Below, one piece after another: positions 11,217 to 21,585 of a DNA stretch of 64,000 nt. The notes beneath the pieces were generated by a model. That model saw nothing but the letters and a program-made list of their open reading frames with translations, searched no databases and had not been told where the DNA came from. Every line of letters begins with the position of its first letter. Position 1 is the stretch's first letter. Source of the DNA: Channallabes apus (taxonomy: Eukaryota; Chordata; Actinopteri; Siluriformes; Clariidae); NCBI GenBank assembly GCA_030522415.1, contig CM060106.1, positions 30,071,485-30,135,484 on the forward strand, written 5' to 3'. Both the position numbers and the translations under genes were made by a program.

Positions 11217-12330
11217 CACACTTGCTGCAGGGGAGTACCTCTTGCAGGAGCAATAGATGAGGTGACCCCTCTGGTTGAATGGGCCCTGACTCCTAGAGGC
11301 GAAGTGAGCTCATGCGCCTCATAGGAGAGGGCAGTAGCATCTCTCATCCAGTGACAAGGTATGTGTAGTGGCGGACGCACCCCCCGGTTGCGGCCTCCAT
11401 AGCATACAGAAAGTTGCCCTGACTTTCACCACTGGCTGGTTCGGTGGACGTAGGTCTGAAGAGCACATACTGGGCACAGTAGTTGATGATGCAGAATTGC
11501 CTTGACTGCCCAGGGGCAGGTCCAGGCAAGATGGGGAGACTGACAAGTACGCAGATCTCCGTTCCTCTTGAGAGAGGAAATGGCCATAAGAAAAACCATC
11601 CTAAGGGTCAGAGGCCTGTCAGGTGCTGGCTCTAGTGGCTTCAATCAGAGCGTGGCAGACTGAAATAGCGAACGCGTACGTTCTGAGGGTACTAGGGCAC
11701 AAACCTGAAGACAATTCTCTTGGAGAAACTCCAGCACTGGAGCAATTCAGCAGAGGACTGAGTCAACCTGCTTAGCACACACTTGTTGTAGGAGGGATAC
11801 CCCTTGCTAGTGCAATATATGGGGCGATCCCCTTGGTTGAATGAGCCCTGATTCCTGGAGGTGAAGTGAGCTCATGCGTCTCATAGGAGGGGGCAATAGA
11901 ACTCTCATCCAGTATAGTGGTGGAGACACTGCAGGTTGCGGTCCCAAACATGTAAAAGCTGCTCTGGTTTACGCTACCGGCTGATGTGGTGGACGTAAAT
12001 CTGAAGAGCATGTACTGGACATAGTCAGTGAAATCTCTTCTGTTCCGAAGCTGTAAAGGCGGAGGACAGGATGTTTCAAAAACAATATCGGAAGATAGTT
12101 GAGTGAGAATGCAGTTAATTACGTCCTGAGAGTACTAGGGCACAAGCTCTAGGACACACTTTTTTTTTTGCAGCAGCAGCAGTTCCAGCACTGAAACACT
12201 TTGGCAGTGAACTGAGTTTATCCGCTTAGCACACACTTGCTGCAGGGGAATACCTCTTGCTAGTGCAATAGATGAGGTGATCTCCTGGTTGAATGAGACC
12301 CGCTTCCTAGAGGTGACGTGGTACTGTGCG
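11217..12330. repeat. Three diverged tandem units in the DIRS 3' region
   Basis: A block beginning CACACTTGCTGCAGGGGA recurs at about 11217, 11775 and 12233. Each copy is followed by a related 'caatagatgaggtga...ggttgaatg' stretch, and the first two also share a 'ctgaagagca' segment. Units are about 0.45-0.56 kb and clearly diverged, so they are old. Confidence 0.75.
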
Positions 12331-12589
12331 GCTTGACTTAGACTCCCGGGAGCAGAGTTATCAGGAAAAATTATTAGAGACGTAACCTGGGCCGCGTAAG
12401 GGCCAAGGTGTCCAGGCCCAGGGGTGGGGCTGGAAGAGTCAGAGAGCAGCAAAGGGGACATTTGCTGGTCTTACGAGGTAAAGAGGTCCACCTCTGCTAG
12501 CTGAAATCTCTCCCAGATTGACTGACTACTTCGGGGTGGGGTTTCCAATCCCCGTGTGTCAGAGCTTGACTGGACAGTACAGGTGCTCC

Positions 12590-12850
12590 TTATTTACATG
12601 CCCTGAAATGTAAATCGCCCTGAGAGAGAGGAATCTGGTGCGCTAGCTGTTTAGCGGCGCGAGCACAGTCCGCCCTGGCGATAATATGTGAGACTGCAAT
12701 AGTGTTGCACCTCCGCACTAGGACATGGTAGCCTCTCAATTGCTGGAGGAAGTGCTTTAGAGCCAGAAATAGGGCCATCATTTCGAGGCAATTGATGTGC
12801 CGCGCGAGATGAAAGCCTTTCCAGCTCCATTGGCCTGAATGGTCATCCAA
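12590..12850 (-). pseudogene. DIRS RNase H domain fragment
   Basis: An 86-codon minus-strand frame contains WSWKGFHLARHINCLEMMAL and then FLALKHFLQQLRGYHVLVR, matching the region around the RNase H Glu and the following helix in DIRS Pol. The next segment, RCNTIAVSHI, corresponds to the usual DNTTVVAYI motif, with Asp replaced by Cys, which would remove a catalytic residue. It lies directly downstream of the RT fragments in the expected order. Confidence 0.7.
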
Positions 12851-13016
12851 AACCGCATCTTAGCCCGTGAGGGAAACGTCTGTCATTAGCATCTCTACCG
12901 ACAAGACGAACTTAGAGTGGGACCCAGAGTAGAAACCGGGGTCTGAGCCACATAGGGAGGGTACGAAGCACCTGGCGCATAACCCTTATTGGGGATTGGC
13001 CCTAGGTTGAAATCCC

Positions 13017-13400
13017 CTATCTTAGCCACATCTGGAGTACTCCCATGTGCAGACGGCCCAAAGGTGTCACTGTGGATACAGCTGCCATGAGAACCTTTGC
13101 TGGTCTAGCTTGATTTCCTTGTCTCAATCTTAGAACCAAAGATGAGCTAGGACGACATGCTGATTTCGAAGCGCTAGCTACTGAGACTGGTCCAGCCAGT
13201 CGTATATGTAATTCAATACATTCATGTAGAGAGCTAGACAAAATGGAAGGATCTGATACTGGTAAGCTTCGCGCCCGAAGTGAACATCAGGTCCTTCCCT
13301 GTGTTGTGGCAATATGAAAGTAAGCGTCCTTCAATCGATTGTCACAAATCAATCGCTTGGTAGGATTTGAGAGGAATGACTGACAGTCAATTTTGAAACT
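13017..13400 (-). pseudogene. DIRS reverse transcriptase fragments
   Basis: On the minus strand, about 13370-13330 encodes FVTID and then KDAYFHIA with a frameshift between them. This is RT motif A with its catalytic Asp. Further along, 13241-13017 starts with an incomplete SQ-rich stretch and contains LMAAVSTVTPLGRLHMGVLQ, the conserved segment that leads into RNase H in fish DIRS elements. The region between and upstream (13.4-13.8 kb) is too degraded to read. Confidence 0.65.
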
Positions 13401-13797
13401 GTATTTATTTATTTTAGATGGTGGTAAAAACCACAAAATCTAAAAATTGGACGCAGCCCCACTGTTCCTATAGGAACTAAGCAATACCTGACTCACTCAT
13501 CTGGTAGGGGAACATGTTCTATGGCCCCGTTCCTCCAGCAGCCTCTGTCAGGAGATGCGCACTTTCCGGTTTCATGGAAGTGGAGACCACGCCATTCTGA
13601 AACACGGAGAGTGTTATGATGGGAGGGGGGTAGGGAGTGGGTTGGTTGGGGTTCTTGTTAGCTGTTCGGCATCCTGGAATACAGCAGGAATTTAACCGAA
13701 GAGCTAACATGTCGTTGGGGACCGGTGTCATCCGAAACACCAAAGGCGGCGGAACTAAACATCGGTCCCGTGGTTTTTCCGGGGGGAGGGCATGTTC

Positions 13798-14747
13798 TTA
13801 AAGAAGAAAATTACATGCTCTCCCCCGGGGGGTCACCCCACAACCCTGGCATAAGCCTTCAGGGCCTCTTCTTAGAGAAGAAGACGGCGAGGCGGTCTGA
13901 GCTTTTAGAGGCGATCTGTGAGGGGCGGTGAGCCGTACCCCAGTCCTTACTGCGCGGCTACTGACGCTCTCCTTCTGCGCCTCTCGCCTTTCTGCGAGAC
14001 TCAGCTTTGGTCGAGCCTGGGTGGCTGACGGCCTCAGCTCCTGAGCACGGCGAGGGGGAAATTTCCCAAAAGCCTGTTCATAGACATTGGCATCTCGAAA
14101 CCTGGTGGCGACGGAATTAACGGGGTCGCCAAATAAGTCTGATGGTGAGACAGGGACATCAAGGAGGAATGATCGATCCTTATCCTTGATGCCCATCAGA
14201 TTAAGCCATAAATGTCTTTCTGCACACACCAGAGATGCCATAAAATGGCCGATAGCACAGGCTGTTTGTTTAGTCGCATGCAGGGACAGATCAGTAGCCC
14301 GGTGTAACTCTGTGAATGCTTCTTGATCCATGGTGCCGCTCATGCTCAAATCATTCAGCAGATCAGCCTGGTACGCTTGCAAAACCGCCATGGTGTGCAA
14401 GGAAGCGCCAGCCTGGCCTGCTGCTTGAAACGCCTTCCCTACCAGGTTAGCAGAAATTCTACACGGCTTGGAGGGGAGGGTTGGCTTCTTCAATGATGAT
14501 GATGTTCCAGGAGTGAGATAGCTAGCTAGCGTCTCCTCAACCTGGGGCATCAACCTCGTGTCTTAGCATCAATGATGTTGGAAAAGAACGAGGTTGGTGG
14601 TACAAAAACACAGGATGAAAAAGGTTTGTCCCATGAACGGGATAGTTCACTATGGAGATCATCAAAAAATGGGAGAGAGCGGCGTTTTGGCGCCCTCTCC
14701 TGGCCACTCGACAGAAATCTGTCGTCTAATTTTGAATGTGTGGGGTG
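13798..14747 (-). pseudogene. gag (DIRS): DIRS gag core and C-terminus (frameshifted)
   Basis: Two overlapping minus-strand frames (14762-14550 and 14553-13798) together form the central and C-terminal parts of a DIRS Gag. The first reads SLPFFDDLHSELSRSW and the second continues with PQVEETLASYLTPG, LHTMAVLQAYQADLLNDLS and RHLWLNLMGIKDKDRSFLLD. They are joined by a frameshift near 14550. The C-terminus ends in a basic, serine-rich region. The upstream part of the gene is separated from this one by the solo LTR at 14748-15377. Confidence 0.75.
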
Positions 14748-15377
14748 TGTAGATGCGGTCATATTATTTCACTTGTTTTGACGCGTAGCTTTGTCTTAAA
14801 GTTTCACTCACACGACAGAAGTCCGATCTCTTTGTCTCTTGTAGTTTATTTTGTCAGCATCAAAGAATCAACACTTCATACAGTCGTCTTGAGTAAATCC
14901 ACTGTGATTACAGACACCAGTTGCTGCATCTTGCAAATCTCTGACTTTTACACCTGTTTGCTGTATCTTGTAAATTACAGTCTTAGCTTTCGAATATAAC
15001 AACACTCTTGCTGTATATATCCACTTACGGGAGCGTACGGTTACAACAACCTAGTTGCTGTATCTTACATTCTTAGCTTACCGGGAGCTCTCATTAGCTG
15101 ACGGTCAAAAGCTTGTGTTTCCGTAGCCTTCCGTATCTAAACTGAACTCTCTATCATATGACAGTCACACAAATGCATGTAATAGTAGAATGACATCACA
15201 GACCAACTTACGATTGTCAAAATGGATGCATGACTAAGAAATATAAAGCTTATGTCTTATGTAACAAGCTTAATGCTTTACTAATGAGTACAACAAGGTA
15301 GAATAAATGAAATAACAGCAAGTAAAATAAAATAAACACAACAACAAATTCATAACAAGTACGATATGGCTCTTACA
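14748..15377 (-). mobile_element. Solo LTR inserted in the DIRS gag, with 5-bp target duplication
   Basis: The 630-bp block starts TGTAGATGCGG and ends GCTCTTACA on the plus strand, and it is flanked on both sides by GGGTG (14743-14747 and 15378-15382). The Gag reading resumes across it. On the minus strand a polyadenylation-type AATAAA lies near 14853, about 100 bp before that strand's end, which favours minus orientation. Imperfect internal repeats of a TTGCTGTATCTT unit occur at 14920-15075. The parent family (gypsy or endogenous retrovirus) cannot be told from an LTR alone. Confidence 0.85.
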
Positions 15378-15817
15378 GGGTGAGCTTGCTCCTGTGGCCA
15401 GTCAATGTGAAGCCGTTCGACTGCACGCGTTATGACTTCCAGCAACCCTTCATACTCTCTGTCATCTCTAGAGGGTCGTTCTGAGGTGGCTGCTGCCATT
15501 TCTACAGAAGCAAGGGAAGGGGTCTCTTCCATCGACTCACGAGAAGCACTGGAGTGCGCTCGTGAAGTGGAGGGAGAGACTACGTGATCGGGGGAGGAGG
15601 CGAGAGAAAGGAGAGGCTCCATCTCTCGTGCCTCGGCCAGATCAACCTGAGAACCCCAGGAGTGCAGCGCGGCGCGTGGTTCCCTGAAGAACGCGAGGTG
15701 CGCGCGGAGCATTTTTACCGGGAGATTATCACAATGCTCACACTCTCCTTTAAATCCATCGAGAGCGTGGCTCTCACCCAAACATTCAAAACAAAGAGTG
15801 TGTGTGTGTGTCTCCAC
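15378..15817 (-). pseudogene. gag (DIRS): DIRS gag N-terminal part
   Basis: The minus-strand frame starting at 15817 contains CFECLGESHALDGFKGECEH, a cysteine/histidine cluster typical of the fish DIRS Gag N-terminus. An acidic, serine-rich linker follows, then an RAVERLHIDWP motif just before the LTR insertion. Reading continues on the far side of the LTR with the SKLDDRFLSSG segment, so the gene was one unit before the insertion. Confidence 0.7.
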
Positions 15818-15990
15818 ACGGACATATAGCGCTAAACTCTGCCATTATCTCCGTAAGTTTTTTTTTTTTTTAAGATCTCTTTGTTTTAAATGTTTTTTGT
15901 GCTTGCACACGTTGCATTCACAATGTCGTGAAGTCACGGCACGCCGCGCGCTAAATTGCTGCATCTCGCCGGAAAACATGCGCAATCTTA

Positions 15991-17171
15991 ATGGCGACAT
16001 CTGTACATCTGACACTGATAACAAACTTGACTATTTTATGTTGATTTAAAATGCTTCACAATGACAGGAGCAACGAAAGTTACATGATATGAAACTTTGT
16101 CCTGTGGTTTGAATAACATCATAAGAAACAGTCACTGAAATATTGTCAGTTTTCCAAATCTGCCAGGACATGAATCGAATGAAAATCCCATACAATTATA
16201 TCTGTGTTCAATTCCGGCGATCATATTCTCTCATGGTTTTATATGAGTCCACTGCTTCACTCAGGCGAGTACCGGGTCCATGTATTAACAAGCAGTGCTT
16301 CATCTGATATAATTCCTGCCAGTTAGTCCTGCAGTGTTGTCTTCATTTGTCTTCATTTGATTTGAAAGAATGCTACAGCTTCTGATAAAGCACCAATGTG
16401 ATCTGATAATGTCATAATTCAGAAGAGAATTATCATTATAGTCATCGCGTTCTTTGTTCACCAAACACGCACTTCAGTCCATCCATTAACCTACAATACA
16501 TCAGAAATATCTTCCTGGGTGAATTGGATTTATTTTTTAATACATGCATTTAATTGGTTCATTTATTTATTCCATGGGTTATGGAGAAAACCTATGCATG
16601 AAGAGCTTCATGCATAACCTCTCATTTTCCACTGTTAATTATATTTAAAATCTGTGAACCTACACCAGTTTTTTTCTTTCCCCAGATGAGTAGTAGGAAA
16701 ATAGACTGAATAAATCCGCAATTTCTCAGAACTTGTTTGTGGTCATTCTATTAGATTTATTTATCCTATTTTGCTCACATTTGTCAGGAAATAAACTAAA
16801 CGACTGCCACATTTCCAGCTTGTTAGGTATCTTTTTAGTAAATGGTGGAGCCGGAAAAAAGAGCACATGTTTGTAAATCAGGAAAGTATCATTTACAGCA
16901 GAACACACGCGCACACACAAACGTACGCGAACACACACGCACACACATACATACGGACACACACACGTACGTGCACACACAGTCTCTTCCAACACTTCCA
17001 ACACACAAATATTTTTACAGTAAGTAAAATTTTATATTTCGTTTGAAATCATGATAATGTGATGGACTGAAATCCAGAGTTTACGCCTACTTAGTGGCAC
17101 ACACACTCGCTCCATGACCGGCACTAGGACAGTAGTACGGTCACAACACAGGAAACATACAAGGAAACAAG
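15991..17171. other. Intergenic DNA, no gene recognised
   Basis: No element or gene is recognised. An impure (CA)n/(ACGT)-rich stretch lies at about 16900-16980 and one TACAGTA at 17016. Confidence 0.6.
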
Positions 17172-17353
17172 ATGGTGCATCACATCGCTCAGTCATTGAG
17201 TTCACCCATGTCATTTCAGACTGTTTGCCAGCTATTTCGTGAGTGCTCACTTTTCTTGGGTTCGCTTTCTAGCCGGCTTCCCGTCGCAGTGGCCGCCGCG
17301 CCGCACCAATCACCCCCCTCCCTTTCTGATGTGTTTCTTTCATTACCAGATAA

Positions 17354-17788
17354 ATGGGATGCCAGCTCAAGCTTACTTTCGAACACCCTGTGGGCGAGGT
17401 GGAGACCGACACCAAGCGCATCCTCTCTCGTCCGAAGCCAGCCCCAAGGACCCTGCCGCCTGCTCCCAACCTACTCCTACACTGCACCTCGACCACCTTC
17501 ACCTCTGCCACCACTGGACCTGTCGGATCTCCACCGCCTGCCGTGGTTGACACTGGAGCTGGGGAACCCATGCAATTAGGACGCGCCTCCTTGACCGCTG
17601 CAGAATGGGATTGGCGATTTAGAGAAGGACTCTGTGGTTACTGTGGGTCGGCGATGCATCACCGAGCGATTTGCCCTCTCCGGCCGGGAAACGCACAGGC
17701 CCGGCGAGGAATGAGAGCAACTCGCCGGGTCACGACCAACTCCTCCCATCTCACGGTTCAAGTGCACCTCCAAATTGGCCACAAATGA
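17354..17788 (+). pseudogene. gag (gypsy): Gypsy Gag C-terminal part with zinc knuckle
   Basis: The 144-codon frame contains CGYCGSAMHHRAIC, a perfect CX2CX4HX4C zinc knuckle, near residue 96, preceded by a proline-rich region and the PMQLGRASLTAAEWDWR segment common to fish gypsy Gag proteins. The N-terminal part is shifted or lost. The knuckle would bind packaged RNA in a working element. Confidence 0.8.
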
Positions 17789-17859
17789 GTCAGAATGGCT
17801 GGAACGTGCTCTAGGCCCCCGACGTCAACACCAACACCATCCCCACCGCCTACTGGGAC

Positions 17860-18725
17860 CTGACTGAGGTCTTCTGTAAAAGACGGGCAACACACCTCCC
17901 TCGTCACTGACCTTACGACCTGGCGATAGACCTCCAGCCAGGCACGGTCCCACCACGTGGCCACCTCTACTCCTTGTCAGCTATGGAAACGCAGGCAATG
18001 AAGGAGTATGCAACCAACGCTCTCCGGCAAGGAACCATCCGGCCCTCCTCCTCACCTGCCGCCTCGGAGTTTTCTCATTTACTCCCGCAACGCTGACGAA
18101 CACGTCCAGCATGTCGTTTCACCACTGCCCCGATTCTTCTACATCCAAATGCCAACAAACCATTCGTTGTGGAAGTGGACGCTTCAGACGTTGGCGCTGG
18201 GGCTGTTCTCTCGCAACGAGGTCCAGATCAAAAATTACATCCATGTAGTTTTTTCTCCAAAAAATATGACACCACTCAGCAGTGATACGGGGTATGGGAC
18301 CACGAGCTGCTGGCCATAAAGTGGGCTTTGGAGGAATGGTGTCACTGGCTCCAGGGCGCCAGGGAGCCATTCATCATCTGGACCGATCATCAAAATCTAA
18401 TCACAATCCGGAATCTAAAGCAGCTGAACCCAAGGCAGGCGCAGTGGGCGTTGTTTTTCGAACATTATAATTTCCACCTCTCGTACCGCTCGGGATCAAA
18501 AAACACCAAAGCAGACGCCCTCTCTCGCCAACATGAGTTGGGCGCTCCCCAGGCGGACACCGCGCCTGCCCTTCCCCCCTTGAAAATCATTGCACCACTT
18601 CAGCTAGACCTGAAAACGAGGGTTCGCCAGGCACAGACTACAGAGACCGAGCCGGCATCCGGCCATCCATCGCAAGGGATGTCAAAGAGTTCGTCCAGGC
18701 ATGCCCAGTGTGCGCCAGGGTGAAA
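17860..18725 (+). pseudogene. pol (gypsy): Gypsy Pol: RT start, RNase H, integrase zinc region
   Basis: The stretch near 17900-18060 reads PYDLAIDLQPGTVPPRGHLY and then TIRPSSSPA, the entry of gypsy RT. It jumps directly to [15 protein letters not shown] near 18070, which lies after the catalytic YxDD motif, so the polymerase core has been deleted. RNase H follows at 18328-18540 in the motifs WTDHQNLITIRNLKQLN and LSYRSGSKNTKADALSR. Near 18660 an integrase zinc-binding piece reads VKEFVQACPVCARVKNTN. None of it is functional. Confidence 0.8.
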
Positions 18726-18859
18726 AACACCAACCAACCAACTACTACAACCACTCCCAATTCCTTGACGACCCTAGACACACATTGCCGTCGACTTCAA
18801 CAAAGACCTGCTGAAGCGCTATCTGAGATGTATCATAGCAGATCGTCAGTGCTCCTGGG

Positions 18860-19320
18860 CTCGCTACCTCATTTGGGCAGAACTTTCACACAACCTCCAT
18901 ACCTCCTCTGCTACAAGGCTAAGCCCATTTGAGGTATGCCATGGTTTCCAGATTTCGATGTTCAAACACCAAGAACCTGAGGTTGATGTACCGTCAGCCC
19001 AACAGTTGGTCCGCAGGTGTCGGCGGTTATGGAACCAGACTAATCGGGCCATCCAATGAGCCAACGCCCGCTACACTACCCAACATCGCTGTCGACACCC
19101 ACCGGTACGTTTGTACCACGTAAGTGACAAGGTATGGCTTTCAACAAAAAATCTTCACCTTCACACCGAGTCAAGAACACTTTCACCTAGATTCATCGGA
19201 CCATACCATCACCCACCGGATCAACCCTGTCACCTACCGGCTCGGCGTTCCGAATCCATCCGGTATTTCACCTCTCTCAATTCAAACCCTTCACCACCTC
19301 TCCCATGAGAGGGCTAACCG
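18860..19320 (+). pseudogene. pol (gypsy): Gypsy integrase C-terminal fragments
   Basis: Split frames read WARYLIWAELSHN, then LSPFEVCHGFQ and, after an in-frame break, YHVSDKVWLSTKNLHLHT, SPRFIGPYH and INPVTYRLGVP. These are the end of the integrase core and the GPY/F module of gypsy integrase. No chromodomain follows. Confidence 0.75.
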
Positions 19321-19639
19321 CTAAAGCTATGTCTTCTGGTCTATCCAGGTTAGTTCTCTGACACTTAGTGCCAAATGTTTCAAGGATACACTACTGCAAT
19401 CCTGACCAGGATACATCATCTTACTCAAATGGATCTTAGCAATAAAATAATTAATTACTCTGGTTATTTTCCTCATAAAAGATATTACTTGCTGTTTGTC
19501 ATTTGCTGTTTGCTGTCGATATCAATGATGCAAAGTCATACAATAATAGTCAGTGTGTAACATTGTCAGTATGTAATAAAATGAATAATAATACTGTTCA
19601 TGTAATGAATTTCATGTTATTTTTCTGGTACAACTTCTT

Positions 19640-19915
19640 GTTTGTTTTTGCTTGGTAGAGAATCTTCTCCATGTGAGGTATACTGTAGGTGACCTGGTTG
19701 TCATGGTATTCCCATTTCACACTGCATTACCCATGATGATAAACAGTGTTTTATCCTGTTTATTTTGGTTTCTGTTGTATTCTGTTACCTGCTCTGTCCT
19801 GTCATTAGTTTGTTCCCTAGTTGTGTTCACCTGTTCTTAAGCTGGGTGTTCCTAGTTTGGCTCCCTTGCCCCATCCACGCGATTTCCTGGTTTGATCTTT
19901 GCCTATTCACCAAAT
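19640..19915 (+). repeat. Possible gypsy LTR fragment
   Basis: The pyrimidine-rich segment (CATTACCCATGATG, then TCTGTTACCTGCTCTGTCCT and GTTCACCTGTTCTTAAG) resembles the U3/R part of fish gypsy LTRs and lies just downstream of the gypsy Pol remnant on the same strand. Boundaries cannot be fixed. Confidence 0.4.
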
Positions 19916-20303
19916 TGACCAGCCATAATATAAAATGCTACATATATCACCTAATTTTGAGTAGGTCCTCAATTCTGACACCTTTATATTGGAACCAGCA
20001 TTAACCTTTTCCTCAATTTAAACTAAATTAAATTAAATTTAAATTAAAAATTTACAGTTGCCTTTCTATTGGATCAGACTACAACGTCTAGCCTTCAGTC
20101 CACATGTGCATCAGTGAGGCTTGTTTGCCAATGACCCTGTCATCAGTTTACCTATTTTCCGTCTTTGGATTACATTTTGTCTTAACCACTGCAATTTTGC
20201 AAAATTGACACAGTTGTCTAGCCATCACTATTTGGCCCTTCTCACAGTACCTACAGTTTCAAAATCTCTATTATAATATCTCTATCTTGGCAACTGGAAG
20301 TGG

Positions 20304-20690
20304 GTGGAATATATTAAGCAGCGAGTTTTTTTTCTTGAAGTTGATATGAGGAAGCAGAAAAAAATGGCCAAACATAAGGATTTGAATGACTTTGACTTGG
20401 ACAAGATTAAGATGGCTAGACAACTGGATCGGAACAACTCCAAAACTGCAGCTCTTCTGGGATGTTCCTGGTCTGCAGTGGTCAGGACATACCAAAAGTG
20501 ATCCATGGAAGAAAAAACAGTGAACTGGTGACTGGGTTCTAGGTCATCAAGGCATACTGATGCACATGGGGAGCGAAGGCTGGCTCTTGTAGTCCAATCT
20601 AATAGAAGAGCTATTGTAGCTCAAATTGTGGAAAAGGTTAGTTTTGGTTGTCACAGGAAGGTGCTGGGACACACAAATCATTACTGTTTT
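20304..20690 (+). pseudogene. Tc1-like transposase N-terminal relic
   Basis: The frame reads KHKDLNDFDLDKIKMARQLD and then SKTAALLGCSWSAVVRTYQK, the first helix-turn-helix of a Tc1 DNA-binding domain. After a stop, the next piece reads HGERRLALVVQSNRRAIVAQI, the second helix-turn-helix. The DDE catalytic part is absent. Downstream, only unassigned sequence follows from about 20700. Confidence 0.75.
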
Positions 20691-21510
20691 GGTGGCAAAT
20701 GGGGGGGATCATAGTGTCATAATGAAATGCCTGATTGATGTATAATTATGGATTTACTTTCATCTTCAACTGGACCCCAACCTTGTATATGTAAAACAAT
20801 TCCTAGAATGCTCTAGGAAGTAGCACATGCAGAGTTTCTTCAATGCATATTACATTTCTAGGAGTTTCAAGGTTATTTGAGCTGGTTTGATCAAATACAC
20901 TAAGCTAATTAAAATACTTACAGTACATGTACAAAATAATATGGCAATCAAACGTACTGCATAGATTATTCTAGGAAAACATGATTGATGCCAGTAATCA
21001 AAGTGAGTCAAGGGTGTCAATGTATATTCATATAATTGAATATTCATATATATGAAGTTGATTGGGGTGTACTTTGTATATCATGGTTCTGTGTCTGACT
21101 TGATAGTTTGATGTCTAAATATACAGCATTAGTACGATGTGTGTATTAATACAGTTCTCAGGTCAGAATGAAGCAAACACTCACTGCATCCACAAAATGG
21201 ATGGCCATTTAATAATCACCTGAGGGAATCCACTTTGGCTAACAGTATTGTGCAAACCTTTTGTGGAAGTAATTACTTATCATTGATAAAAGAAAAAAGG
21301 CCAGAGATACAGTAAGGGTACAGAGGCATAATAGATTTCATGTAATTGGAAATGAAACAGCTCAACCAGATATCTTCATCCCAACATCCTGAGTAAGCAC
21401 ACTACTTTCAGTTGATGCTTATTGATTTATTTAAGCGTCCATTGTGAAAAATTACCTCGCTGCTAAATCAGATTTTCTCATTGTGCAAAGTGCTTAAATT
21501 TTTATTCATT

Positions 21511-21585
<75 letters not shown>

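Larger units (their letters stand above)
10723..15990 (-). mobile_element. DIRS-like tyrosine-recombinase retroelement, decayed
   Basis: Read on the minus strand, the order is gag N-terminus (15817-15378), gag core (14747-13798), reverse transcriptase (about 13400-13017) and RNase H (12850-12590). A repeat-rich 3' region with a perfect inverted repeat (10723-11011) follows. This order, and the gag sequence, are those of fish DIRS1-like elements. I could not find the tyrosine recombinase. Its expected place (10.7-12.5 kb) holds three degenerate tandem units. The 5' edge near 15.99 kb is approximate. All genes are broken by frameshifts. Confidence 0.75.
17172..19330 (+). mobile_element. Ty3/gypsy retroelement remnant
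   Basis: Plus-strand order: gag with a CCHC knuckle (17354-17788), start of the reverse transcriptase (about 17860-18065), a deletion that removes the RT catalytic core, RT end plus RNase H (about 18075-18540), integrase zinc-binding region (about 18640-18725) and integrase C-terminus (about 18860-19320). There are frameshifts throughout. A matching LTR-like 3' piece may be 19640-19915. Confidence 0.8.

Noticed and set aside
11085..12461. Several 70-110 codon frames on both strands
   Set aside because: They lie in the DIRS tandem units and overlap one another on opposite strands. None resembles a recombinase or other protein.
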